A stretch of 64,000 nt of DNA from Streptomyces sp. NBC_01275. GTDB lineage: Bacteria > Actinomycetota > Actinomycetes > Streptomycetales > Streptomycetaceae. The stretch is from positions 5,828,001 to 5,892,000 of the forward strand of contig NZ_JAPEOZ010000001.1 of the NCBI RefSeq assembly GCF_026340655.1, in the 5' to 3' direction. A program made the translations under genes and the position numbers. The notes beneath the pieces are model-generated. The model saw only the letters and a program-made list of their open reading frames with translations. It did no database searches and was not told the origin of the DNA. Within the stretch, counting starts at the first letter, position 1. Each line of letters starts with the position of its first letter. This document shows, one piece after another, positions 12,270-20,039 of this stretch.

Positions 12270-13484
12270 TCAGGAGGCGGACTCGTAGGTGCCGTGGATC
12301 GAGAGGATGTCCCCGGTGGCCCAGGTGAACGGCAGCGTCTTGTCCCAGGCGGTGGCGCTGGTCTTGAGGGTGTCGCGCAGGGAGCGGACGACGCCGGTGC
12401 CCGTCGCCGCGAGCAGACCGCTGCCCTGGTACAGGAGCACGGGAGTGGAGGAGTCGAAGGCCTCCACGCTCATCACCCGGCCGTCCAGCTTCCAGGCGAC
12501 GGAGGTCGGGGCGACCGGCAGGGAGAAGGTCCAGGCGCCCCCGGAGGCCTGCGCGGACAGGTTGGTCGTCGAACCGATCTTGAGATAGATCCGGACGTGC
12601 ACCACCGTGCCCGTCTTCACGTACGACCCGGCCAGCGTGCCGTTGCCGATGCTGGGCGCGGTGCCGGACTCGGCGCCCCACACGGGCGTGTAGTCGGTCC
12701 AGGCGGGCACCGGCTGGTAGTTCACCCAGGCGGTGCCGTTCCAGCGCTGGAGCCCGGTGCCGCTGTCGCGGTACTGCCCGGTGTAGCTGGCCGTGGCGAC
12801 CGCGCCGGCCGGGGCGATGCCGCCCAGGGCGCTGGGGTAGCCGACCCAGGCCGAGCCGTCCCAGCGCTGCAGGGCGCCGCCGGAGTCGCGGTACTGGCCG
12901 GGGTAGGCGCCGTTGCCGGTCTCGCCGTACGCCGGCAGGATGCCGCCGACCGCGACGGTGGGCGTGCGCAGGTCGGTGACGTCGTCGTTCCAGTTGACGC
13001 CGCCGCTGCCGGCGCTGGCGCCGGCCCGGACCCTGACCTGGTAGATCGGCAGCGCGATGGGCGGGAGCGTGGGCACCTGCGGGTTGGCGTCCGGGGCGCC
13101 CTGGATGATCTCGAGGGCGGCCTTGGTGAAGCCGGAGGCGTCGTAGGGGTTGTCGTAGATCCGTAGGACGACGACGTCGATCCGGGGGTTGGACTGGCCG
13201 TCGGTGAAGGTGAGCGTCGTCGGCTCGGGCAGGGTGACCGGGTAGGCGCCCTGGTTGCCCTCGGCCTGGATGACGGCCCGGCCCTCGTGGACGGTGGCGG
13301 TCATCCGGCCGGCGCCGCCCTCCATCCAGAAGCCCGAGAGCCGGTACTGCCCGTCGTAGGAGCCGGGCAGGATGCCGGAGCGGACCTCCAGCGGGTTGGC
13401 CGGGGTGGTGGCGCCCATCTGGGTCAGCCGGGTGTCCTCGCGGGTCTGGCCGGTCTCGGCCACCCATGAGCTGCGCAGGTTCAT
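12270..13484 (-). CDS. receptor-binding/tail fibre paralog 2
   Basis: 404 residues. The conserved N-terminus starts RSSWVAETGQTREDTRLTQMG. Two GQYRDSG...LQRW.G.AW modules lie at about residues 191 and 235. The C-terminal domain (~255-404) has GSYVKTGTVVHVRIYLKIGST, WTFSLPVAP and a terminal GTYESAS, which pairs it with paralog 4. The start has a good GGAG site. The four paralogs are separated by only 28-94 bases and are probably one transcript. Confidence 0.82.
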   Translation of the reverse strand: MNLRSSWVAETGQTREDTRLTQMGATTPANPLEVRSGILPGSYDGQYRLSGFWMEGGAGRMTATVHEGRAVIQAEGNQGAYPVTLPEPTTLTFTDGQSNPRIDVVVLRIYDNPYDASGFTKAALEIIQGAPDANPQVPTLPPIALPIYQVRVRAGASAGSGGVNWNDDVTDLRTPTVAVGGILPAYGETGNGAYPGQYRDSGGALQRWDGSAWVGYPSALGGIAPAGAVATASYTGQYRDSGTGLQRWNGTAWVNYQPVPAWTDYTPVWGAESGTAPSIGNGTLAGSYVKTGTVVHVRIYLKIGSTTNLSAQASGGAWTFSLPVAPTSVAWKLDGRVMSVEAFDSSTPVLLYQGSGLLAATGTGVVRSLRDTLKTSATAWDKTLPFTWATGDILSIHGTYESAS

Positions 13485-13532
13485 CTGCTGGTCTCCTGTG
13501 GTCTGCGGAGGGGAACGGAAGGCGAGGGGGCG

Positions 13533-14729
13533 TCAGGACCTGAGCCACTCGGCGGTGAGATTGCTGGAGTAGCCGGAGCCGCCGAGGGTGGTCATGGTGA
13601 CGTTGGAGCTCTGCAGCCCGTGGAGGGCGATCTTGTCCCCGGCCGCCAGCTTCAGCAGGGCCGTGCCGCCGACACTGGTCGCGCCCGGACCCGCGCCGAT
13701 CTGCCAGGTGGCCCGGGGGACGCCGACGCCGTTGAGGTGCAGACGGGCGCCGCGCGAACCGGCGCTGGACTCCGTGAACCAGCTGACCGCGCAGGCCAGC
13801 CGCCACCACCCCGCCCGCGGGACCGTGTACGTGTTCGACCCGGACCAGCCCGCCGCGTCGTCGACGTCGACGACGTTCAGGGTGATCTGCGCCCAGACGC
13901 CGGAGGCCACCGACTGCTGGGTGGTCTGCGAGGCGCTGAACAGGATGGTCGTCCGGCCCTCCGCGTACACCCAGGCGCTGCCGTTCCAACGCTGGAGCAG
14001 CCCGGCGGCGTCCTCCCGGTACTGGCCGACGTAACTCCCGGTGGCCAGCAGCGGAGAGGCCGGGGCGATCCCGCCGACCGACCTCGGGTACGGCGCCCAC
14101 GCGGCGCCGTCCCAGCGCTGGAGCACACCGGACTCCTCGCGGTACTGGCCCGCGTACGCGCCGTTGAAGCCGCCCGCCGGGACGATCCCGCCGAGGGCGA
14201 CCGTCGGATAGCGCAGGCTGGTGACCGCGGAGGCCCAGTCCACGCCGCCGGTGCCGGCCGACCTCCCCTTGGGCACCAGGATCCGGTAGAGCGGCAGGGC
14301 GCTGCCGTCGGGCGTGTTGGGCGCCACCGGCGTGGCCGCAGGGGTGCCCTGGACCAGGCGGACCTTCGCCGCGGACTCTGCGGTGCCGTCGTAGACGCCG
14401 TCCTGGACGACCAGTTCGACGAGGTCGATCCGGTCGTAGAGGGCGTCGCCGTCGGTCACGGTCAGGGTCTCCGGCTCGGTCACCGCTACCGGGTAGGCGC
14501 CCTGGTTGATCCGGCCGCCCTGGACGAAGGCGCGGCCCGTGCCGATCGTGCACGTCATGCCCCCGGCGGCGCCGGTGAGCGCGAAGCCGCCGGGGACGAT
14601 GCCGCCGCGCGCCTTGAGCGGGACGTTCTCGGCCGCGCCGGCGTTGACGGTCAGCAGTCCGGACAGGGTGAGACGGGTGTCCTCGCGGGTCTGGCCGGTC
14701 TCGGTGAGCCACGCGGCTCGTACGGTCAT
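13533..14729 (-). CDS. receptor-binding/tail fibre paralog 1
   Basis: 398 residues, first of four paralogs, 4 bases after the distal-tail gene. The N-terminal domain (RAAWLTETGQTREDTRL to about 185) is the most divergent of the set. Two GQYRE...LQRW.G.AW modules are near residues 190 and 233. The C-terminal domain (~255-398; GRTTILFSASQTTQQ, NTYTVPRAGWWRLACAVSW, LHLNGVG, LKLAAGDKIALHGLQSS) resembles a C1q/TNF-like jelly roll, common in trimeric phage fibres and collagen-like proteins. The domain label is from motif recognition only. Confidence 0.82.
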   Translation of the reverse strand: MTVRAAWLTETGQTREDTRLTLSGLLTVNAGAAENVPLKARGGIVPGGFALTGAAGGMTCTIGTGRAFVQGGRINQGAYPVAVTEPETLTVTDGDALYDRIDLVELVVQDGVYDGTAESAAKVRLVQGTPAATPVAPNTPDGSALPLYRILVPKGRSAGTGGVDWASAVTSLRYPTVALGGIVPAGGFNGAYAGQYREESGVLQRWDGAAWAPYPRSVGGIAPASPLLATGSYVGQYREDAAGLLQRWNGSAWVYAEGRTTILFSASQTTQQSVASGVWAQITLNVVDVDDAAGWSGSNTYTVPRAGWWRLACAVSWFTESSAGSRGARLHLNGVGVPRATWQIGAGPGATSVGGTALLKLAAGDKIALHGLQSSNVTMTTLGGSGYSSNLTAEWLRS

Positions 14730-14733
14730 GGGA

Positions 14734-15654
14734 TCACCACTCCGCTGCTCGCCAACGCACCGTCATCCGGGCGCCGGTGTCGTCGAGGTCGGGTCGGAAG
14801 GCCAGCTGGGCGCGGCCGGGGGAGAAGGCGAACAGCTCCTCGGGGCTGCTGTCCGCGGCCGCGGTGTGCCGGCGGGAGGCGGTGCCGTTGAGGGTGACCG
14901 TGCCGGCCGCGGTGTCCACGACCAGCTCGTCGCCGGCGGCGAGCCCGATCTCGTAGCGCAGCCGCAGCGCCGAGGTCCGGTCGGTGACCGTCGGGTTGGT
15001 GCACGGACCGGTGAAGGTGATCACCGGGTGGGTGGGCGCCGAGCCGTCGTTGTCGGCGTTGACGTCGCCGGTGGAGGCCGCCTGGCCCCAGTACAGCGGC
15101 CAGGTCAGCGGCCAGGTCAGTCCGCTCTCCGGCTGCGGTGCGCCGGTGACGGCGGTCTGCTCGGTGACCGAGTAGCGGCGCGGGTCGGTGGCGTACCACT
15201 GCACGGCCGCCCGGGAGACGCCCTGGGTGGTGTACGTCCGGTCGGCGGCCAGCACGCGCTGGCTGACCCGGGCGCGCACGGCGAGGGTCTCGCCGTGCAG
15301 CCGGACCGCCAGCCACCGCTCCTGGTCGCCCAGGAGCAGGGCTTGGCGCAGGGCGCGGGTCGTGGTCAGCGAGGAGGCGGTGTCGTCCTGCGGCGGTACG
15401 GTCCACACCGTGCCGCCGATCTTGCGCGGCTTGGCGTAGCGGGCGCCGGGCCAGGCGCCGTGCGCGGTGGGGCGGTCGGCGTCGGAGGAGTCGTACTCCG
15501 GCAGGTCCTCCCAGCCGCTGAGCCCGCCCCGGTCGATCTCGTAGGGGGTGCCGGGGCCGAGCAGCAGTCCGGCCCACTGCATCTGCCCGTCGCGGGTGAT
15601 GAGTGAGCCGGGGGCCACATCGTCGGTGTATGCGGTTGTCGTCAGGTCGGCCAT
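14734..15654 (-). CDS. siphophage distal tail (Dit-like) protein
   Basis: 306 residues. The N-terminal half carries features of siphovirus distal tail proteins (MQWAGLLLGPGTPYEIDRGGLSGW, VQWYATDPRRYSV). The C-terminal half is a beta-sandwich-like region (LRLRYEIGLAAGDELVVDTAAGTVTLNG) matching the galectin-like part of Dit. Dit forms the hexameric ring joining the tail tube to the hub and fibres. Its place straight after the tape-measure genes and straight before fibre and hub genes is the canonical siphophage order, which is the best support for the call. Confidence 0.82.
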   Translation of the reverse strand: MADLTTTAYTDDVAPGSLITRDGQMQWAGLLLGPGTPYEIDRGGLSGWEDLPEYDSSDADRPTAHGAWPGARYAKPRKIGGTVWTVPPQDDTASSLTTTRALRQALLLGDQERWLAVRLHGETLAVRARVSQRVLAADRTYTTQGVSRAAVQWYATDPRRYSVTEQTAVTGAPQPESGLTWPLTWPLYWGQAASTGDVNADNDGSAPTHPVITFTGPCTNPTVTDRTSALRLRYEIGLAAGDELVVDTAAGTVTLNGTASRRHTAAADSSPEELFAFSPGRAQLAFRPDLDDTGARMTVRWRAAEW

Positions 15655-15672
15655 CGGGCCTTCACCTCATTG

Positions 15673-16959
15673 TCATGGGCAGGCGTGGGCGGATGCCAGG
15701 AAGAGCAGGTCCGTCGCGACGCCGTGGGCGCCGACGCCGTGGCTCTCGTGGAACTCCTTGACGTGGTAAGGGAGTTGAGATGCGGTCCGGTGTCGCGCGG
15801 CCAGCGCCCGCTGCCGGTCCAGGGCGGTCAGCGGCAGCACCCTGCCCGCCCGCCGGGAGGCGCCGGGCACGGCGATGCCGCCCTCCGCGAGCATCGGGAT
15901 CCTGTCCAGGTGTACGCCGAACTTCTTGCCGAGGATCGAGAAGCTCAGGGAGTTGAGCCCGTCGATGACCCAGTTGGCGAACGCGACGAGGCCCTGGATC
16001 GGCCCCTTCACGACCCCGGCGACGGTCTGCGCGCCGGTCGTCACGAACTGCCCCAGCGCGTTCAGGGTGCGGGCGGTGGCCTCCTTGATCCGGGTGAACA
16101 TCCCGGGGACGTCCTTGCCGATCCAGGCGAGCGCCGGCTTCACCGCGTCCTTGAACCCCCGCCACAGCGACGACACCCTGCCGCTGAGCGCCCGGGTGTC
16201 CCCGGTGGTCAGCGCCTTCAGCAGCGCGAAGCCGGTGCCGACGAGCGCGCCGACGGCGGTGAGCGCGGTGGTGACGACGGCCAGGTAGGCGGTGACGTAG
16301 GTGTTCACCGCGCCCGCGATGGCCTTCAGCAGCGGGGTCATGACGGTCAGATAGCCCTCGACGTACTTCAGGACGAGGGTGGCGAGCTGCTCCATCAGCC
16401 GCTGACCCGTCTCGGAGTTCATCGCCAGGTCCAGCAGCCACCCGGCGACCGGGAGGAGCAGCCCCGTGACGAAACCGATGGGGTTGGCCCGGGTGAGCGC
16501 GTTGACGATGAGCATGACGCCGGCGCCGATGGTCATGGCGGTGCCGACGGCGCCCATGAGGTCGCCGAGGGGACCGGCGATGCCGAGCAGCCCGGCGACG
16601 AGGGCCACGACGCCGCCGAGGCCCGACAGCAGCCTGCCGAGGGACGTGCCGGAGCCCTTGGCCCCGCTTCCGGCGGACTTCACGCCGGCCGCGGACGCGG
16701 TGGCCGTCTCACCGGCCCGGGTGACCGAGCGGGCGGCGGCCTCGGCGTTCGCCTTCGCCCCCCGCACGGCTGTGCCGCCCTGGTCGGCGGCCGACCGGAT
16801 GCGGTCGGCCGCGCCGGCGGCGCCGGCGATCCTGCCGCCGAGCGTGACCAGGGCGCCGCCGGTCTGCTGCAACCGGGTGCGGAAGTCCCGCAGGGAGGGC
16901 GCGACTCCGACGAGCGGGTCGGCCGTCCAGCCGCCCGCCGTTCTCCCGGCGGTGCTCAT
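15673..16959 (-). CDS. tape-measure-like tail protein 2
   Basis: 428 residues; the start overlaps the stop of tape-measure-like gene 1 by 4 bases. The N-terminal ~110 residues are Ala/Gly/Arg-rich and helical. Hydrophobic segments follow (about 110-150, GLGGVVALVAGLLGIAGPLGD; 165-180), then long amphipathic helices. The C-terminal part has KKFGVHLDRIPMLAEGGIAVP, matching the C-terminus of protein 1. It is far shorter than most siphophage tape measures (often over 800 residues). Either a very short tail or a two-subunit tape measure is implied. Confidence 0.72.
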   Translation of the reverse strand: MSTAGRTAGGWTADPLVGVAPSLRDFRTRLQQTGGALVTLGGRIAGAAGAADRIRSAADQGGTAVRGAKANAEAAARSVTRAGETATASAAGVKSAGSGAKGSGTSLGRLLSGLGGVVALVAGLLGIAGPLGDLMGAVGTAMTIGAGVMLIVNALTRANPIGFVTGLLLPVAGWLLDLAMNSETGQRLMEQLATLVLKYVEGYLTVMTPLLKAIAGAVNTYVTAYLAVVTTALTAVGALVGTGFALLKALTTGDTRALSGRVSSLWRGFKDAVKPALAWIGKDVPGMFTRIKEATARTLNALGQFVTTGAQTVAGVVKGPIQGLVAFANWVIDGLNSLSFSILGKKFGVHLDRIPMLAEGGIAVPGASRRAGRVLPLTALDRQRALAARHRTASQLPYHVKEFHESHGVGAHGVATDLLFLASAHACP

Positions 16960-18149
16960 CCGCGCGCCTTCGCCAGGAACATCAGCGCGTCGGCGGTGCG
17001 CTGCGGGCTGCTGGTCTCGGCCGCGTAGTAGTGCTCGATGTGCAGCGCGCCGCCGGCTGCGGCCGCGCCCGCGTACGCCGGGCCCTGGGCGGCGGCCCGG
17101 CGCAGCAGCCGGTCGAGCTTGCTCAGCGGCAGGACGGCCTCCGCCTCACCGGCCTCGGCGAGGAGCGCCGGGACACCGCCGGAGCGGGGCAGGACGACAC
17201 CGCCGGCGGCCAGCGCGGGGATCCTCGGCAGGCTGACGCCGAAGCTCTTGCCGCCGACGCCCGGCACCCAGCCCGGGATGGACACCTTGATGCCGTTGAG
17301 GGCGCCGATCGCGCTGTTGACGATGCCGATGACCGCGTTGATCGGGCCCTTCACCGCGCTCTTGATGCCGTCGAAGGCGCGGCTCGCGATGCCCTTGAGG
17401 CCGCCCCAGATGCTGGACAGCTTGTCCTTGACGGCCTTGAAGGCGTTCGGGATCGCGGACTTGACCCAGTTGACGACCGGCGAGATGACGGCCTTGATGC
17501 CCTTCCAGACGCTGGAGACGACCGTCTTGATCGCGTTCAGCGCGGTGCTGATGATCTTCTTCCAGATGTTGACGTAGGTCTTGATGACGGTGGCGATGGC
17601 CTGGACGACGACCGAGATCGCCTTCTTGATGCCGTCCCAGACGGACTTGATCAGCTTGGCGGCGTTCTTCATGATCGGCCCGATGGCCTTCATGACGCTG
17701 CTGATCACGGACTTGATGACGCCGAAGGCCGTCTGCAGGACCTTCTGCATGGTCTTCGACCGGGTCGCCATCTCGACGACCTTCTCGATGAGCGGCGCCA
17801 GCAACTGCATGAGCATGCCGAAGAGGTTGCCCTTCATCGACTTGTTCATCTTGTCCTGGCCCTTGGCCGCCTTGCTCGCGCCCGACTCGTACTTGCCGAG
17901 GTTCGTGCCGGCGGCGGCGCCGGTCTTGCCGGCCTTGCCGACGGACTTCTCGGCCTGGTCGGAGGCGGTCTTGAGGCCCTTGAGCTCCTTCTCGGCGTCC
18001 TGAGCGGCCGATTTCAGGGTCTTGAGCTGACCCGAGCCCTTCTGGCCCGCGCTGCCCAGGCCCTGGGCGGCGGTTCCGGCTCCTGAGGCCTTCGTCTTGA
18101 AGTCCTGCACGGCTCCTGAGGCTCTGCTCAGGGATTTTACGAGAGACAT
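16956..18149 (-). CDS. tape-measure-like tail protein 1
   Basis: 397 residues. Lys/Ala-rich helical N-terminus (~1-120), a hydrophobic patch (FGMLMQLLAPLIEKVVEMA), then a long repeat-like series of helices (IKSVWDGIKKAISVVVQAI, IKTVVSSVWKGIKAVISPVV, IKSAVKGPINAVIGIVNSAI) typical of phage tape-measure proteins. The C-terminus has GKSFGVSLPRIPALAAGGVVLP, shared with protein 2. Using the known rule of roughly 0.15 nm of tail per tape-measure residue, 397 residues would give a tail near 60 nm. Start ATG has a GGAGG site. Confidence 0.78.
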   Translation of the reverse strand: MSLVKSLSRASGAVQDFKTKASGAGTAAQGLGSAGQKGSGQLKTLKSAAQDAEKELKGLKTASDQAEKSVGKAGKTGAAAGTNLGKYESGASKAAKGQDKMNKSMKGNLFGMLMQLLAPLIEKVVEMATRSKTMQKVLQTAFGVIKSVISSVMKAIGPIMKNAAKLIKSVWDGIKKAISVVVQAIATVIKTYVNIWKKIISTALNAIKTVVSSVWKGIKAVISPVVNWVKSAIPNAFKAVKDKLSSIWGGLKGIASRAFDGIKSAVKGPINAVIGIVNSAIGALNGIKVSIPGWVPGVGGKSFGVSLPRIPALAAGGVVLPRSGGVPALLAEAGEAEAVLPLSKLDRLLRRAAAQGPAYAGAAAAGGALHIEHYYAAETSSPQRTADALMFLAKARG

Positions 18150-18166
18150 TCAACCCTCCGGATGTG

Positions 18167-18238
18167 TCGGCAACGGCCTGGGCGTCTCCAACGGCCTGGG
18201 TGTCGCCAACGGTCTGTGTGTCGGCAACGGCCTACGGG
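18167..18238. repeat. four 18-bp tandem repeats before the tape-measure gene
   Basis: Four head-to-tail copies of an 18-mer (first copy TCGGCAACGGCCTGGGCG), two to five substitutions apart, in the 118-base gap between the collagen-like gene and tape-measure gene 1. An 18-bp period keeps reading frame, so this could be decayed coding repeat. It lies about 18-89 bases upstream of the tape-measure start. Confidence 0.82.
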
Positions 18239-18267
18239 GACGGATCGCGGTGGGCCCGGAACGCTGC

Positions 18268-18888
18268 TCACGCGCCGTCGAGCCGGGAGCGCAGCTGGTC
18301 GGCCTGGGTCACGACGCCGCGCAGGGCCGTCTCGGCGGCCTGGGCGTCGCGGGTGGCGTTGCGCAGCGCCTCGGTCGACGGCGGGGGCCCCTGGGGGCCG
18401 CGCGGCCCCTCCCGGCCCAGGCGGCCCTGTTCGCCGCGCGGGCCCCGCCGGCCCACCCGGCCGCGTTCGCCGCGGGTTCCGCGCCGCCCCTCCCGTCCCT
18501 GAGGCCCCTCGGGTCCGCGCGGGCCGGGAGGGCCCTGTTCGCCGCGCGCTCCGCGTCGTCCCTCGCCGCCGCCACCGCCGCCGTCGCCGGTCTGCCGGGT
18601 GAGGACGCCGTACTGGTTGTAGTCCAGGCTGAACTGCTTCTTGATCAGTTCCTCAAGGCTGAAGAGCGACGGAAGGGAGGCGTTGAGCGGGACGAACTCC
18701 GCCTTGAACACGGTGAGTTCCGACTTGATGCCGTTGAGCTCGGTGGCGACGTAGCCCTTCCAGTCGCTGACCCACTTGGGCTCCTTCGCGGCCTGCGCGG
18801 CGTCGTATGCGTCTACCGCCCCCTTGATCTCCTTGGAAATGGCGGATCGGGCTGTGCCCAATTCCTCTTGGCTCACGTAGTCGGTCAT
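18268..18888 (-). CDS. collagen-like tail protein
   Basis: 206 residues from the ATG at 18888, chosen for its GAGGAC site; an in-frame upstream start is less likely. The N-terminal ~100 residues are helical with Trp/Lys-rich stretches (YVSQEELGTARSAISKEIKGAV, EPKWVSDWKGYVATELNGI). Residues ~105-170 are about 20 Gly-X-Y triplets (GARGEQGPPGPRGPEGPQG and similar), a collagen-like triple helix seen in phage fibres. A helical end (STEALRNATRDAQAAETAL) may seed trimerisation. It lies directly upstream of the tape-measure genes. Confidence 0.85.
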   Translation of the reverse strand: MTDYVSQEELGTARSAISKEIKGAVDAYDAAQAAKEPKWVSDWKGYVATELNGIKSELTVFKAEFVPLNASLPSLFSLEELIKKQFSLDYNQYGVLTRQTGDGGGGGGEGRRGARGEQGPPGPRGPEGPQGREGRRGTRGERGRVGRRGPRGEQGRLGREGPRGPQGPPPSTEALRNATRDAQAAETALRGVVTQADQLRSRLDGA

Positions 18889-18997
18889 CTGGGTCCTCTC
18901 GTGCGGCGCGGGGTCCGGACATGGCGATGCCCCCTCCCGCGCTGCGAGAGAGGGCATCGGTCGAGGTCGAGCGGTCGGTCGAGCGGTCGGGCGGGCG

Positions 18998-19420
18998 TCA
19001 GGAGAGCGCGGCCGCCACGGCGGCTGTCACGAGCAGCAGGCCGGTGAGCGACTGGACCACGAGACCGGCCCGTGATCCGAACGAGGAGAGGTAGTACCTG
19101 CTCTCGGCGGTCGAGGGCTTGCGTGCGTCGAACACGACCGCGAACTCCTCGCCCTCCCGCGGCACCGGCTTCGGAGTGGTGACGAGGGCCCAGGCGTCCT
19201 CGCCGTCGGCCGTACGGAAGGAGCAGTTCAGCTTCTCCACGTTCACACCGCCGCGCCGTATGCGCTCGTCGCAGACGGCGACGGTCTCCACGCCGTGTTT
19301 CCTGAGCCGCCGATTCCGTAGTTGCTGGGGGATGAACAGCAGGGACGTGACGGCGAAGGGAAGGGCGACGATCAGGAACGGAATGCCGTAGTTCGTGGTG
19401 CTCGCGAGCGTCGTGTTCAA
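18998..19420 (-). CDS. DUF3592-like membrane protein
   Basis: 140 residues from a TTG start preceded by GGGGGAGA. Membrane segments at about 12-32 (GIPFLIVALPFAVTSLLFIP) and 119-138 (LVVQSLTGLLLVTAAVAAAL) flank an extracytoplasmic or cytoplasmic beta-rich domain (VETVAVCDERIRRGGVNVEKLNCSFRT with a Cys pair). The layout resembles DUF3592 proteins. Its role inside a tail cluster is unclear; it could be a membrane factor for release or self-protection, but nothing in the sequence proves that. Confidence 0.7.
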   Translation of the reverse strand: MNTTLASTTNYGIPFLIVALPFAVTSLLFIPQQLRNRRLRKHGVETVAVCDERIRRGGVNVEKLNCSFRTADGEDAWALVTTPKPVPREGEEFAVVFDARKPSTAESRYYLSSFGSRAGLVVQSLTGLLLVTAAVAAALS

Positions 19421-19510
19421 GTCCGATCTCCCCCTGGAGGCCGCGATGCGAGTGGTGCCGAAGCATACAAGCGGGCATATGAGCAGGGGGATGCCTCGGC
19501 CCTTCGGCCG

Positions 19511-19711
19511 CTACGACCGCGGCCGCCGCCGCGCCTCCGAGAGCGCGTCCGTCCACCCCGCCGCGTACGCCCGCGACTCCCGGGTGAGCAGTTCCTCGTA
19601 CAGCCGGTCGAGCAGGGCCTCGCGGTCGGGGGCGGGGGAGTGCAGAAGGTGGGCGAGGCGGGTGTACGTGTCGATCGGCTGCTTCGGGGAGTTGCTCGTG
19701 CGAGTCGCCAT
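19511..19711 (-). CDS. small protein with AYxAGWxD motif
   Basis: 66 residues, Arg/Leu-rich and helical. It contains LLTRESRAYAAGWTDALSEARR. The same AYxAGWxD block occurs in the divergently transcribed protein at 20040-20990. It is the first gene of the minus-strand block that runs through tape measure, fibres and lysis genes. Short helical proteins with this motif are common in actinobacterial phages and prophages; function unknown. Confidence 0.68.
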   Translation of the reverse strand: MATRTSNSPKQPIDTYTRLAHLLHSPAPDREALLDRLYEELLTRESRAYAAGWTDALSEARRRPRS

Positions 19712-20039
19712 GTCGGCCTGCTTTCCGTCTGTCCGCTGGGCTGTGGTGCAGACGACGCTCCTGGGGTGTTCGAAGCGCCTGTTCGAACTAGTGTACGAGT
19801 ACTCGGGTGGCGCCGTTCCGTGTTCCCTCCGCGTTCTACGCGGACGTATCGGCGTTCAGTGGTGCGGACCTGCGGCGATGCAGGGTGCGCCGAAAGTTGT
19901 GCCAGGTTCGTGGAGTAGGATCCGGCCCGTTCTCACGTCGGCGGAAAAGCGGTGAACAGCGGGGCGCTGTAAGCGAACTGATGGACCGCCAGACGACGGT
20001 GGAACGAGCGACGGCAGCCGTCCTCACGCGGGGGGCGCG
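19712..20039. promoter_or_regulatory. divergent intergenic control region
   Basis: 328 bases between two outward-facing genes that share a protein motif. It contains a LexA-box-like palindrome at 19783-19798, two direct copies of TGTTCGAA (19767-19774 and 19780-19787), and on the minus strand a TACACT -10-like hexamer (19795 to 19790) that overlaps the palindrome. The remainder, 19830-20039, shows no coding potential or clear hairpin. Confidence 0.6.
19783..19798. promoter_or_regulatory. LexA/SOS-box-like operator
   Basis: TCGAACTAGTGTACGA matches the actinobacterial SOS-box pattern TCGAAC-N4-GTTCGA with one mismatch (A for T in the right arm). It lies 72 bases upstream of the first start codon of the minus-strand block and overlaps a -10-like hexamer, where LexA would block transcription. 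DNA-damage control would suit a particle released by lysis. Confidence 0.55.

Noticed and set aside
10967..18238. CRISPR array
   Set aside because: The tandem repeats here (9, 10 and 18 bp) have no spacers and no cas genes are present.
18097..19047. Plus-strand frame opposite the collagen-like gene
   Set aside because: It is Pro/Ala/Arg-rich antisense of the Gly-X-Y region; the minus-strand gene has a proper start, ribosome site and recognisable repeats.
19770..19786. Second LexA box formed by the two TTCGAA words
   Set aside because: The spacing between the half-sites is 7 rather than 6 bases, so the arms are out of register. The adjacent 19783-19798 site fits better.
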